From: Nocardia sp. NBC_00416
Lineage (GTDB): Bacteria; Actinomycetota; Actinomycetes; Mycobacteriales; Mycobacteriaceae
Direction of reading: 5' to 3'
Assembly (NCBI RefSeq): GCF_036032445.1
Contig: NZ_CP107932.1
Coordinates: 6,388,501-6,452,500 of the forward strand
Length of the DNA: 64,000 nucleotides
Positions 25,323 through 33,631 of the stretch are shown here, in pieces. Every line of letters starts with the position of its first letter. Position 1 is the first letter of the stretch. The notes under the pieces were generated by a model. The model worked only from the letters and a program-made list of their open reading frames with translations. It was not told where the DNA came from and searched no databases. Position numbers and translations under genes: made by a program.

Positions 25323-26855
25323 TCAGGCGGTACCGCGAGTCGCACTCATCCGTTTCGCCTCCGACGCCCGGAAACACAGCACCCGTTCGCCGTATCCGGC
25401 GAGCGGCTGGGCCTCGGCGGCCTGCCGGATACCGCTGGCCGGCAACTCGGTGAGTTTCGCGAACATGGTGGCGTTGCCGAAAGCGGACCGGATCTGGGTC
25501 TCCGAGGCGTAATCGGCGCCGTAATCGGCGAGCTTGCCGAAGTCCAACGGCGACAACGGGGTATCCAGGGCGACCGGTTCCGCGGGACGGCCGAGCGCGG
25601 CGTACTGGGTCGCCGAACCCTGCTCGTACCAGCACAACTCGTAGGCCAGATTCTCGGTGCTGGTCACACTCATGACCGGCCACTGCTGGGAGAGGTACAG
25701 CGCGAGCGGATTCTTCGCGACCGGGGTCAACTCCCATTTCAGGGACTTGACCGCGACCCAGCTCCCCGACAATCGCTCGACCAGGACGATGTCCTCACCG
25801 AGTTCGGCGGCGGCGTTCAGTTGCGGATCACGGGTGCCCCAATGTGCTTTGTCCACCCCGTAGGCGGTGTTGATATCCACCGGCTCCGCCCCCGCGGCGG
25901 TGTAGGCGGCGATGATCGCGTCCCGCACCAGGGTCAGTGCGTCGGGCGCCGAGCACAGCACGCCCAGCGCGCCGAACGACGAACCGATCTCCACCGGCCG
26001 GGACGGCTGGTCCGGCATCGCGCCGGCGACCAGTGGTTTCAGCCCGACCAGAGCCAGCTGCCAGTTGATCTCCTCGATCGTCGCCAGATCACCGGCGCTT
26101 TGGTACAGGATCTGCTGCTGGGTCAGATAACCGGCGCGCTCGAGCGTGCGGCATTCCAGTTTCCGCAGCGCGGACTGCGTTTTGGCGGTGAAACCGATCT
26201 CCTCGATCTTCAGCGCCCGCAGTTGCGCCGCCATGGTCGGGCTGGTGAGCGCGGTATAGCGTTCGCGGTACATCGCCACGGCCTGTTTCCGCTGCCTGCC
26301 CACCATCAGGGTGCGCAGCAGGGTGTTCAGGGTCGCGAGGTATTTCCGCGACTGCTCCGCGTCGGCTTCGAACAACGTCGCGCGGATCCGGACCGCCTCG
26401 TTGGTGGCCACCACGGCCGCGCCCGGGTCCAGCCGGCACAGCCACACACCGCATTTCGACAGGCCGTCCGCGCAGACACCGGCCGCGTTCGGATAATCGT
26501 GCGCGACCCGGGTGTAGGCGTTACAGGCGTCGCGGATGGTGGCGGTCGCGAGCTCACGATGCCCGATGGCCCGGGCCGCCTGCTCCAGTAGCCGCAGCGT
26601 GTCCTGGACTTCGTTGGCGAACACCGCCGACACATGGCCCGAGGTGAACCAGCGCAGTCGGATCAGCACCGCTTCCTGGGCGGGCTCCAGGGCGCCCGCC
26701 ACCCGGTTGCGCACCGAACCGTCGGTCTGGGTGGCCAGATAAGCCGAGGCGAGTTCGCACAAGCCGGTGGCCAGCTGCAGTTCCGCCTCCGGTGTGCGGT
26801 CACGCGCCGCGATCCGGTCCGCGGCCACCCGGCCCTCGATGGCGATCAGGTCCAT
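25323..26855 (-). CDS. Helical-repeat protein of unknown function
   Basis: A ~510-residue protein not assigned to a named family. Residues 1-~280 are a series of Ala/Leu-rich helices of TPR-like spacing (for example ELQLATGLCELASAYLA, LRLLEQAARAIGHRELA). From ~285 on it changes to a mixed domain with LATIEEINWQLALVGLKPL, GALGVLCSAPDALTLVRDAI and several Trp-containing strands (WVAVKSLKWELTP). The frame is open to a GTG at 26939, but the sequence before ATG 26855 looks non-coding. No signal peptide. It lies upstream of the copy B kinase, with ~210 bp between, so co-expression is uncertain. Confidence 0.6.
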   Translation of the reverse strand: MDLIAIEGRVAADRIAARDRTPEAELQLATGLCELASAYLATQTDGSVRNRVAGALEPAQEAVLIRLRWFTSGHVSAVFANEVQDTLRLLEQAARAIGHRELATATIRDACNAYTRVAHDYPNAAGVCADGLSKCGVWLCRLDPGAAVVATNEAVRIRATLFEADAEQSRKYLATLNTLLRTLMVGRQRKQAVAMYRERYTALTSPTMAAQLRALKIEEIGFTAKTQSALRKLECRTLERAGYLTQQQILYQSAGDLATIEEINWQLALVGLKPLVAGAMPDQPSRPVEIGSSFGALGVLCSAPDALTLVRDAIIAAYTAAGAEPVDINTAYGVDKAHWGTRDPQLNAAAELGEDIVLVERLSGSWVAVKSLKWELTPVAKNPLALYLSQQWPVMSVTSTENLAYELCWYEQGSATQYAALGRPAEPVALDTPLSPLDFGKLADYGADYASETQIRSAFGNATMFAKLTELPASGIRQAAEAQPLAGYGERVLCFRASEAKRMSATRGTA

Positions 26856-27027
26856 CGCGATCTCAATTCCCGCATCACCTTCCGCGCACGGTACCTGCCG
26901 ACCCCAACGAGTCGAGCGGCCGTAGTCCCAGCTTTCCACGGAAGTCTGCCACAGGTGCGGGTGAGTTAGCAGGGCTACCGGGGCGTTCGCCGCACCCGGG
27001 GATGGGCGAACGCGGTATCCGGGCGGG

Positions 27028-27384
27028 TCAGTCCGCCGGTATCGTGCTCGCGCCCATCCCCAGATAGAACAGCATGATCAGGAACAGGAACCAGCCCGCG
27101 CCCTGCCAGATCGGCCAGGTCCCGCCGCGGCGCAGGACCCGGACCGTCTCGATGAAGGCGCCGATCCCGCCCAGCAACAACACCAGGCCCGGTCCGAACA
27201 GCACCGCGGTCCGGGTAGGCGCGTCGCAGAGCAGCGCGTCGGCGTCGCGGCACCGCCCGGTCGCCGCCCAGACCGCGGTGATCGCGCACACCAGCGCCGC
27301 GACGCCGAGCACGGCCAGCGTGTAGCGCACGGCCCGGCGGAAGTTTCCGTCGTCGGACCACCGTTTCTCCGCGTCGTCGGTCAT
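27028..27384 (-). CDS. Small integral membrane protein
   Basis: A 118-residue membrane protein with three predicted transmembrane segments: residues ~20-40 (YTLAVLGVAALVCAITAVWA), ~60-80 (AVLFGPGLVLLLGGIGAFI) and ~94-112 (GAGWFLFLIMLFYLGMGAS). Two cysteines (GRCRDADALLCD) lie in the loop after the first segment. The ATG at 27384 has AGGAGG 8 nt upstream. Similar small proteins occur across mycobacteria and nocardiae without known function. It is followed on the same strand by the helical-repeat gene and preceded by the acyl-CoA synthetase. Confidence 0.7.
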   Translation of the reverse strand: MTDDAEKRWSDDGNFRRAVRYTLAVLGVAALVCAITAVWAATGRCRDADALLCDAPTRTAVLFGPGLVLLLGGIGAFIETVRVLRRGGTWPIWQGAGWFLFLIMLFYLGMGASTIPAD

Positions 27385-27487
27385 CGCCCAGTCCTCCTGG
27401 GCGCGGTATTTCCCGGTCGCGCCGGTGCAAACATCGCTGGTCGCGGTGGGGTGACGGGTTCTCAGCTCGCCGGTTCCGGCCCGCCGA

Positions 27488-29020
27488 TCACAGGTATTGC
27501 GCCCGCAATTTCCCCTTGACCAGCTTGCCCGTCGGTGTGCGGGGCAGTTCGTCGGCGAAGTCGAAACTGCGGGGCACCTTGTAGTGGGCGATGCGGGCCC
27601 GCAGGTACTCGCGCAGTTCCGCGGCCAGTTCCGGACCCGTCTCCACACCCGGGCCGGGCTGGACGACGGCCTGCACCGATTCACCCATCTCCTCGTCGGG
27701 GATGCCGATCACCCCGACATCGAGGACCTTCGGATGCAGGGCGAGCGCGTCCTCGATCTCCTGCGGGTAGATGTTGACCCCGCCCGAGATGATCATGAAC
27801 GCCTTGCGGTCGGTGAGGAACAGGAAACCGTCGGCGTCGATGTAGCCGATATCGCCCGTGGTGGTCCAGGTGGGGTGGCCGGGGTGGATCGCCTGCGTGG
27901 TCTTGTCCGGGTCGTTGTGGTAGGCGAACGGGAGTTCCTCGCGTTCGAAATAGATGGTGCCGATCTCGCCGGTCGGCAGTTCGGCGCCGTCGTCGCCGCA
28001 CACCCGGACCGTGCCCATACCGGCCGGCCCGACCGAACCCGGTTTGCGCAACCACTGCTCGCTGTCGATGAAGGTGGCGCCGTTGGCCTCGGTCGAGGCG
28101 TAGTACTCGTAGAGCACCGGGCCCCACCAGTCGATCATCGCCTGCTTCACGTCGACCGGGCAGGGCGCCGCCGCGTGGATGGCGACCTTCAGGCTCGACA
28201 GGTCGTAGCGGGTGCGGACGGACTCGTCGAGCTTCAGCATCCGGACGAACATAGTCGGCACCCACTGGCTGTGCGTGACCCGGTAGCGCTCGATCGCCGC
28301 CAGGGCCCGCTCGGCGTCGAACCGCTCCATCACGACGAGGGTGCCGCCCAGCGCGTGCACCACACCGCCGAAGCGCAGCGGCGCGGCATGGTAGAGCGGG
28401 GCCGGGGAGAGGTAGACGGTATCGGTGTCGAATCCGTAGAGGGGACCGAAAACGGCGGTGAAGGTATCGCCCGGGGCATCGCCCACCTGCCGGTCCGGCA
28501 GCGCCGGTTTGATGCCCTTCGGCCGCCCGGTGGTGCCGGAGGAGTACAGCATGTCGGCGCCGCGCGGCTGGTCGGGCAGCGGTTCGGGGGAGGCGGCGGC
28601 CAAGGCGTCCGCATAGGATTCGAAGCCGTCGACGGGGCCGCCGAAGGCCAGCCGGACATCGATTCCCGGAACCTGCACGGCGACCTTTTCGGCGGCTTCC
28701 CGTAGTCCCGCGGACACGATCAGCACCCGGGCGCCGCAGTCCTCGACGATGTAGCTGATCTCCTCCGGCGACAGATGCCGGTTCACCGCGGTGATGTAAA
28801 GCCCGGATCGCAGCGCGGCCCAATAGACCTCGTAGACCTTCGGGTCGTTTCCGGACAGCAACGCGATGTGGTCGCCTCTGCGCAATCCGGCGGCGTGCAG
28901 ATGCCGGGCGAGCCGGACGGAGTTGTCCTCCAACTCCCGATAGGTCAGCACCTCGCCGGTCTCGGCGAGAATAACGGCTGGTTTATCGGGGAAGCGATCG
29001 ACATGCGCGCCGGGGTACAT
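27488..29020 (-). CDS. Acyl-CoA synthetase (FadD-like, ANL superfamily)
   Basis: A 510-residue ANL-family adenylate-forming enzyme that activates a carboxylic acid with ATP and CoA. The P-loop motif YSSGTTGRPKGI is near residue 165, the A5 motif YYASTEANG near 305, the TTGDIGYIDADGF hinge region near 390 and the catalytic lysine in PRTPTGKLVKGKL close to the end. Its length is normal for short FadD enzymes. The start ATG is followed by the usual PGAHVDRFPDKPAVI opening. The chain length of its substrate is not evident. It sits downstream of the FadR-type regulator on the same strand. Confidence 0.92.
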   Translation of the reverse strand: MYPGAHVDRFPDKPAVILAETGEVLTYRELEDNSVRLARHLHAAGLRRGDHIALLSGNDPKVYEVYWAALRSGLYITAVNRHLSPEEISYIVEDCGARVLIVSAGLREAAEKVAVQVPGIDVRLAFGGPVDGFESYADALAAASPEPLPDQPRGADMLYSSGTTGRPKGIKPALPDRQVGDAPGDTFTAVFGPLYGFDTDTVYLSPAPLYHAAPLRFGGVVHALGGTLVVMERFDAERALAAIERYRVTHSQWVPTMFVRMLKLDESVRTRYDLSSLKVAIHAAAPCPVDVKQAMIDWWGPVLYEYYASTEANGATFIDSEQWLRKPGSVGPAGMGTVRVCGDDGAELPTGEIGTIYFEREELPFAYHNDPDKTTQAIHPGHPTWTTTGDIGYIDADGFLFLTDRKAFMIISGGVNIYPQEIEDALALHPKVLDVGVIGIPDEEMGESVQAVVQPGPGVETGPELAAELREYLRARIAHYKVPRSFDFADELPRTPTGKLVKGKLRAQYL

Positions 29021-29072
29021 ACTGCTCCTCTACGGAACGGAGCGGTCGATATCCGACCGCCGAGCCGATAGG

Positions 29073-29122
29073 GGACCCGCGCGCCGTTGCGCGGCGCCGG
29101 TCCCGCCGGGCAACTGCCCGGC
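29073..29122. terminator. GC-rich hairpins between regulator and acyl-CoA synthetase
   Basis: Two adjacent inverted repeats: GGGACC/GGTCCC (29073-29104) enclosing a GC-rich core, and GCCGGGC-AACT-GCCCGGC (29105-29122). They lie after the GntR gene and before the acyl-CoA synthetase, so they probably end the regulator's transcript. Confidence 0.45.
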
Positions 29123-29210
29123 GATCGCGACAATAGTGGAAAGTGAACGGTGATTCGTTAAGTTCGGCTAAAGTGGCCCGCTGACCTCCGCCGCGCGACC
29201 TCCGGCGACG

Positions 29211-29912
29211 CTACGGAACGCCGGGTGTGCTGATCTCGCGGACCTCGCGCAGATGCTGTTCCATCGCGGCGGCGGCCGCCGCGCCGTCGCGATCGGAAAC
29301 CGCCCGGTAGATCATCTCGTGGCCCTGGATCGAGATCCGGCGGCCGAGCGCGGTGCGATGGGAGAGCGTCCGGGTGCGCTGCGTCCATTCGGTGGTCATC
29401 GTGCACAGCGTGACCAGCAGCGGATTCTGCGCGGCGTGCGCCAGCAGTGTGTGGAACTCGATGTCGAGGCGCATCGACTCCTCGGGCGGGAGGCTCTCGT
29501 GGGAGCGGGTCAGCACGGTGTCGAGCGATAGGAGGTTGGAGTCCACGGCGCGCAGCGCGGCAAGTTCCGCGATCCGCGGCTCGACCAGGTCGCGTAGTTC
29601 GGTCGCGTAACCGAGTTCGACGTCGAGATCGGCCAGGTTTCCGTACAGCTGTGCGGCGCCCCGCGAGATATCGGCGACCGTGCTGCCCCGGCCCTGCCGA
29701 CGCTCCACGAGTTTCTTCGATTCCAGTTCGAACATCGCCTCGCGTAACGACGACCGGGACACGTTCATACTCGCCGCGAGTTCGCGTTCCGGTGGGAGCC
29801 GGTCCCCGGCCCGCAGTTCGCCGCTGATGATCAGCCGTTCCAGGTGCGCCGCGACCTCGGCGCTGACACTGCGCGAGTGGCGGCGCATCGGGGGTATCGA
29901 TGCGAAGGTCAT
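29211..29912 (-). CDS. GntR-family regulator, FadR/FCD type
   Basis: A 233-residue repressor-type regulator. Residues ~15-80 form the GntR winged helix (LERLIISGELRAGDRLPPER, MNVSRSSLREAMFELES, GRGSTVAD), and residues ~90-225 form the all-helical FCD ligand domain, with the metal-site histidines suggested by DIEFHTLLAHAA and by HEMIYRAV near the end. The ATG at 29912 gives the standard N-terminus and has a purine-rich ribosome-binding site. It is divergent from the acetamidase-amidase-ABC operon, and the two TGGTCNGACCA boxes in between are the classical operator form for this family, so it very probably represses that operon and itself. Confidence 0.93.
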   Translation of the reverse strand: MTFASIPPMRRHSRSVSAEVAAHLERLIISGELRAGDRLPPERELAASMNVSRSSLREAMFELESKKLVERRQGRGSTVADISRGAAQLYGNLADLDVELGYATELRDLVEPRIAELAALRAVDSNLLSLDTVLTRSHESLPPEESMRLDIEFHTLLAHAAQNPLLVTLCTMTTEWTQRTRTLSHRTALGRRISIQGHEMIYRAVSDRDGAAAAAAMEQHLREVREISTPGVP

Positions 29913-29980
29913 ACGGGCCCTCTCTCGGTGCCGGACACCCGGCCGCGGGTCGCGGTTCGCGAGCACGGCGGTGAGTAAAA

Positions 29981-29991
29981 TGGTCCGACCA
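29981..29991. promoter_or_regulatory. FadR-type operator TGGTCCGACCA
   Basis: A perfect palindromic TGGTCNGACCA lies ~70 nt upstream of the GntR gene start, the position for autoregulation. It matches the known consensus of FadR-subfamily GntR regulators. Confidence 0.75.
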
Positions 29992-30195
29992 ATGTCGGTG
30001 ATCTGCGTGCAGGGGAATTCTACGTAGCGGCACGCGGATTGTCGCAACGCTCGGTCCGGCGGTCCGAATGATTCGGCGAAGTTACCGATCTACAGGGTAT
30101 TTCGCGGGTTGTGTTGCGCACCTGTAAATCGGCCGTTACGTTCCGTGACCGCGCTCGCGGCCGAAGTCCCCTGCTCCTATGGTCGGTGCATCAGG

Positions 30196-30206
30196 TGGTC
30201 TGACCA
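30196..30206. promoter_or_regulatory. FadR-type operator TGGTCTGACCA
   Basis: The second TGGTCNGACCA box ends just before the AAGGAG ribosome-binding site of the acetamidase gene. A regulator bound here would block transcription of the whole 30220-35350 operon. Confidence 0.75.
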
Positions 30207-30219
30207 ATAAGGAGTCGCG

Positions 30220-31371
30220 GTGACGACGCTGGCACGTCAGGAACAGGCCGCGGCCTTCCCGGTTCTGCAGCAGCACACGGGAATCGACCCGGCGGCGGTC
30301 TACGTTCCCGCAGAACCGGACAGGGTCCTCTGGGGGCGGCTGCCCTGCCGCGCCGACCGCGCGGTGGTCACGGTGACGTCGGGAACCACGGTGGTCGTCG
30401 ATACCGTGAGCCACGAGGGAATCCTCGAAGACCAGGGCTCGGACCCGGTGCGGTACTTCGGAAGTCACGGCGTGGACCGTGCGGAGGTGCTGGACGACGC
30501 GATCGCGGTGGCGGCGGGCCGGCCGCGTGAGCCCGGCTCCGGGCCGCATATCGTGACCGGCCCGATCGCGGTCGCGGGCGCCCGGCCCGGGGATCTGCTG
30601 GCGGTGCGGATCGACGCGCTCACCATGCGCGCACCCTACGGTGTGGTGTCCACCCGGCACGGACGCGGAGTGCTCAGCGGCCGCGCCGGATTCGACGGCG
30701 ACTACGGACAGTTCTGCCGAGTCGCACCGCACGAGGACGGCTGGTTCGCCACGATGCCGCTCGACGCGGTCGGGCGGGCCGGGCACGCGACCTTTCCGCT
30801 GGCGCCGTTCCTGGGCATCATGGGCGTGGCCACCGATACCGGGACCAGGGTGAACTCGGTACCGCCCGGGCCGCACGGCGGCAATATCGACGTCAAACTG
30901 CTCACCGCGGGCGCCACGGTGTTCCTGCCCGTCCAGGCCCCGGAGGCTCTGTTCTATATCGGTGATCCGCATTTCGCGCAGGGCGACGGCGAAGTGGCGC
31001 TGACGGCGCTGGAGGCTCCGTTGCGCGCGACACTGACCCTGGACCTGATCCCGGCCGCGGAAATCGCCGGCGGGTTCGGCGGCCGGATCGGACCGTTCGC
31101 CGCCGCCCACGGGCTGCTCATCCCCACCGGATTGCACGCCGATCTGAACACCGCCCTGGAACTGTGCGTGACCCATGCCGTGGAACTGGTCACCGGCCTG
31201 TTCGAGGCCGACCCCCGGCAGGCCTACCTGTACCTCAGCGCCGCCGCCGATTTCACGATCTCGCAGGCCGTCGACCAAGTGCGCGGCGTGCACGGGGCCG
31301 TGCGCCGGGCGGACTTCGGCCGGGCGGCCGATACCGCGTTCGCGCGCCGGATCCTGGAGCGAGTGCGGTGA
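30220..31371 (+). CDS. Acetamidase/formamidase family amidohydrolase
   Basis: A 383-residue protein of the acetamidase/formamidase (FmdA_AmdA) family, which hydrolyses short aliphatic amides to the acid and ammonia. Family marks include VDTVSHEG near residue 60, GPIAVAGARPGDLLAVRI near 115, the VPPGPHGGNIDVK metal-site region near 210 and GDPHFAQGDGE near 245. The GTG start has AAGGAG 6 nt upstream. It is the first gene of an operon with an amidase and a NitT/TauT-type ABC importer, and its start region carries an operator of the divergent GntR regulator, so expression is probably induced by an imported amide. Confidence 0.9.
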   Translation: MTTLARQEQAAAFPVLQQHTGIDPAAVYVPAEPDRVLWGRLPCRADRAVVTVTSGTTVVVDTVSHEGILEDQGSDPVRYFGSHGVDRAEVLDDAIAVAAGRPREPGSGPHIVTGPIAVAGARPGDLLAVRIDALTMRAPYGVVSTRHGRGVLSGRAGFDGDYGQFCRVAPHEDGWFATMPLDAVGRAGHATFPLAPFLGIMGVATDTGTRVNSVPPGPHGGNIDVKLLTAGATVFLPVQAPEALFYIGDPHFAQGDGEVALTALEAPLRATLTLDLIPAAEIAGGFGGRIGPFAAAHGLLIPTGLHADLNTALELCVTHAVELVTGLFEADPRQAYLYLSAAADFTISQAVDQVRGVHGAVRRADFGRAADTAFARRILERVR

Positions 31372-32660
31372 CCGGGACGGCCGTGGACCCCGAGATCGAC
31401 ACCACCGTCTGGCGAGTGGCCGGGGCGCCGCTGGTCGGCGCGACCGCGCCGGGACCGCTCACCGGGCAGACCGTGGCCGTGAAAGACCTGTACGCGGTGG
31501 CCGGATTCCCGGTCGGCGCGGGCGTTCCCGCCTATCAGGAGGAGCAGGCCCCGGCGCCGCGTCACGCGGCCGTGGTGGCGCGTCTGCTGTCGGCGGGCGC
31601 ACAGGTCGCCGGTATCGCGCACACCGACGAATTCGCCTACAGCCTCACCGGCGGCAACGGCGGGTTCGGCATGCCGGTGAATCCGGCCGCGCCCGATCGG
31701 ATCCCGGGCGGTTCCACCAGTGGTCCGGCCGTCGCGGTGGCCCGCGGCGAGGTCGGCATCGGCCTGGGGACCGATACCGCCGGCTCCATCCGGGTGCCGG
31801 CCGCGTATCAGGGTCTGTGGGGGATCCGCACCACACACGGACGGGTCGACACTTCCGGCCTGCTCCCGCTCGCCCAGTCGTTCGACAGCGTCGGCTGGGT
31901 CGCCCGGGACGGCGCGACCCTGGCGGCCGTCGCGGACTGTGTCCTCGACGGCGACAGTGCCGCGTCCCGCGGTTTCGTGGTGGACCCGGCGATCTGCGCG
32001 TACGCCGACCCGTCGATCGCGGCCGCGGTACGCGCCCTCGCCGTCGGGCTCGGCGCCACGCCGGTCGAGGTCGCGCCCGCCGATACCTGGCTCGCCGCGT
32101 TCCGGACGGTCCAGGCCTTCGAAGCCTGGGCCAACCACGGCGACTGGGTGGCCGCACATCCCGGCGTGCTCGAACCCGATGTGGCCGAGCGGTTCGCCTT
32201 CGCCGCGACGGTGACCGGGGCACAGGCGGCGGCCGCGCGCCGCGTACTGGACGAGGCCGCCGAGACGCTGCGAGCCGCGCTCGCCGGTCGCGCCCTGGTG
32301 CTGCCGACCACCGCGACACCGGCCCCACCGCGTTCGGCGGGGCGGCCGGTATGGGAGGCCGTCCGCGCCCGCACACTCCGGCTGACCTGCCTGGCGTCCA
32401 TCGCGGGGCTGCCCGCGGTCACGATGCCGCTGCACCCTGTCGCGACGATGCCGCCGGGCCGGGGCGCGACGATGCCGCCGGGCCCCGGCGCGACGCTCCC
32501 GCCGCGCCCGGGTACCGAGACTCCGCCGCGCCCGGGTGCGGCGCCGGCCGGCTGGTGCCTGCTCGGTGCGCCGGGCGCCGACCGTTCCCTGATCCGCCTC
32601 GCACTCAGCACTGCCGCTGTCCTGGCCGAGGGATCGCCACACAGTGAGGATCGACCATGA
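31368..32660 (+). CDS. Amidase (amidase-signature, AMI1-like) with repeat insertion
   Basis: A 430-residue amidase-signature enzyme. The Ser-cisSer-Lys triad is in place: Lys in VAVKDLY (~residue 42), the cis-Ser in GGSTSGP (~117) and the nucleophilic Ser in DTAGSIR (~141). The stretches HTDEFAYSLTGGN and AQSFDSVGWVARDG resemble plant AMI1 (indole-acetamide hydrolase) more than GatA. It starts at GTG inside the acetamidase stop codon and overlaps the next gene (ATGA). Oddly, four 24-bp repeats insert ~32 Pro/Gly-rich residues before the final strand GWCLLGAPGADRSLIRLA. Whether the enzyme tolerates this is unknown. Confidence 0.88.
   Translation: MTGTAVDPEIDTTVWRVAGAPLVGATAPGPLTGQTVAVKDLYAVAGFPVGAGVPAYQEEQAPAPRHAAVVARLLSAGAQVAGIAHTDEFAYSLTGGNGGFGMPVNPAAPDRIPGGSTSGPAVAVARGEVGIGLGTDTAGSIRVPAAYQGLWGIRTTHGRVDTSGLLPLAQSFDSVGWVARDGATLAAVADCVLDGDSAASRGFVVDPAICAYADPSIAAAVRALAVGLGATPVEVAPADTWLAAFRTVQAFEAWANHGDWVAAHPGVLEPDVAERFAFAATVTGAQAAAARRVLDEAAETLRAALAGRALVLPTTATPAPPRSAGRPVWEAVRARTLRLTCLASIAGLPAVTMPLHPVATMPPGRGATMPPGPGATLPPRPGTETPPRPGAAPAGWCLLGAPGADRSLIRLALSTAAVLAEGSPHSEDRP
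32442..32537 (+). repeat. Four 24-bp tandem repeats inside the amidase gene
   Basis: Units at 32442, 32466, 32490 and 32514 encode ATMPPGRG, ATMPPGPG, ATLPPRPG and TETPPRPG. They sit in a loop of the amidase fold that is short in homologues such as AMI1. The repeat keeps frame. Confidence 0.9.
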
Positions 32661-33631
32661 AACATCCACTTCGCCATATCCTCTCGGTCATCGTGGTCAC
32701 GGTGCTGGCCGTGGCCGGCCTGACCGCCTGCATCGCCACACCCGACAGCGCCGGCGGCGACCCGAACGCCATCCGGATCGGGACGCTGCGCGGGCAGCCG
32801 CACCTCTACGCCCCCTATTTCATGCAGCGCTTCGCCCCGGAGAACACCAGTTACGAGATCGTGCTGTTCGAGAACTCACCGGATATCAAGAACGCCCTCG
32901 CCTCGGGCGCGGTCGATATCGGAGTCCTGGGCGCACCCGCGATGCTCGCCGGCATCGCGGCGGAACAGGACGTGCGGATCATCGCGTCGGCGGCCGACGG
33001 CGGGTCCGGATTCGTCGGCCGTCCGGAGATCCGCACACCGGAGGATCTGCGGGGCAAGCGGATCGGGTTCCCCGCCGGGTCCTCGCAGGAGATCGCCTTG
33101 AAACTCACCTTGCGGGCGCACGGACTGGACCCGGACACCGATGTGCAACTGATCAATCTGGCGTACTCGGATATGGCCGGCGCCTACAGCGCGGGCCGCG
33201 TAGACGCCTTCCTGAGCGCGGAAATGGGTGTATCGATCGCCCGGCAGGCCGGCGCCCACCAGATCGTCTCGCCCTACCAGACGCCGATCGGCGCGACCAA
33301 TATCGTGCTCGGCGGCAACGGCGAGTTCCTCGACGGACAGCCCGACCGGGCGCGCGACACCGTGCGGACCTTCGCCCGCGCCATCGATTTCATGAAGGGC
33401 GATCACGACGCCTGGGCGAACGGACTCGTCCAGACCTTCGGAACGGACCGCGCGGTAACCGATATCGCCATCGAGAACGTCACTCTGCGCTGGGAGCTCG
33501 ACGACGAGTTCCGGCAGCGGGTGACGGAGCTGGCCCGCCAAATGGTCGATTTCGACCAGCTGCCGGCCGCGCCGGATATGGCGAAGGTCTTCCGGACCGA
33601 ATTCCTCGAGACCGCGGGTACGCAGCGATGA
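32657..33631 (+). CDS. ABC transporter substrate-binding lipoprotein, NitT/TauT type
   Basis: A 324-residue periplasmic-type binding protein of the NrtA/SsuA/TauA (NMT1-like) group. The signal peptide ends in the lipobox LTAC near residue 25. The mature part has IRIGTLRGQPHLYAPYF, DIKNALASGAVDIGVLGAPA and LRGKRIGFPAGSSQEIALKL, the usual pattern of this group, whose ligands are nitrate, sulfonates, thiamine precursors or similar small molecules. It overlaps the amidase and permease genes by 4 nt each. Operon context suggests an amide or related nitrogen compound as ligand. Confidence 0.9.
   Translation: MKHPLRHILSVIVVTVLAVAGLTACIATPDSAGGDPNAIRIGTLRGQPHLYAPYFMQRFAPENTSYEIVLFENSPDIKNALASGAVDIGVLGAPAMLAGIAAEQDVRIIASAADGGSGFVGRPEIRTPEDLRGKRIGFPAGSSQEIALKLTLRAHGLDPDTDVQLINLAYSDMAGAYSAGRVDAFLSAEMGVSIARQAGAHQIVSPYQTPIGATNIVLGGNGEFLDGQPDRARDTVRTFARAIDFMKGDHDAWANGLVQTFGTDRAVTDIAIENVTLRWELDDEFRQRVTELARQMVDFDQLPAAPDMAKVFRTEFLETAGTQR

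Noticed and set aside
29043..29059. CGGTCGATATCCGACCG as a third operator for the FadR-type regulator
   Set aside because: The arms are spaced by 7 nt rather than the single base of TGGTCNGACCA, and the flanks differ; too weak to claim.
31224..32669. 481-codon frame antisense to the amidase
   Set aside because: It is a shadow of the amidase gene; low-complexity Arg-rich translation and no ribosome-binding site.
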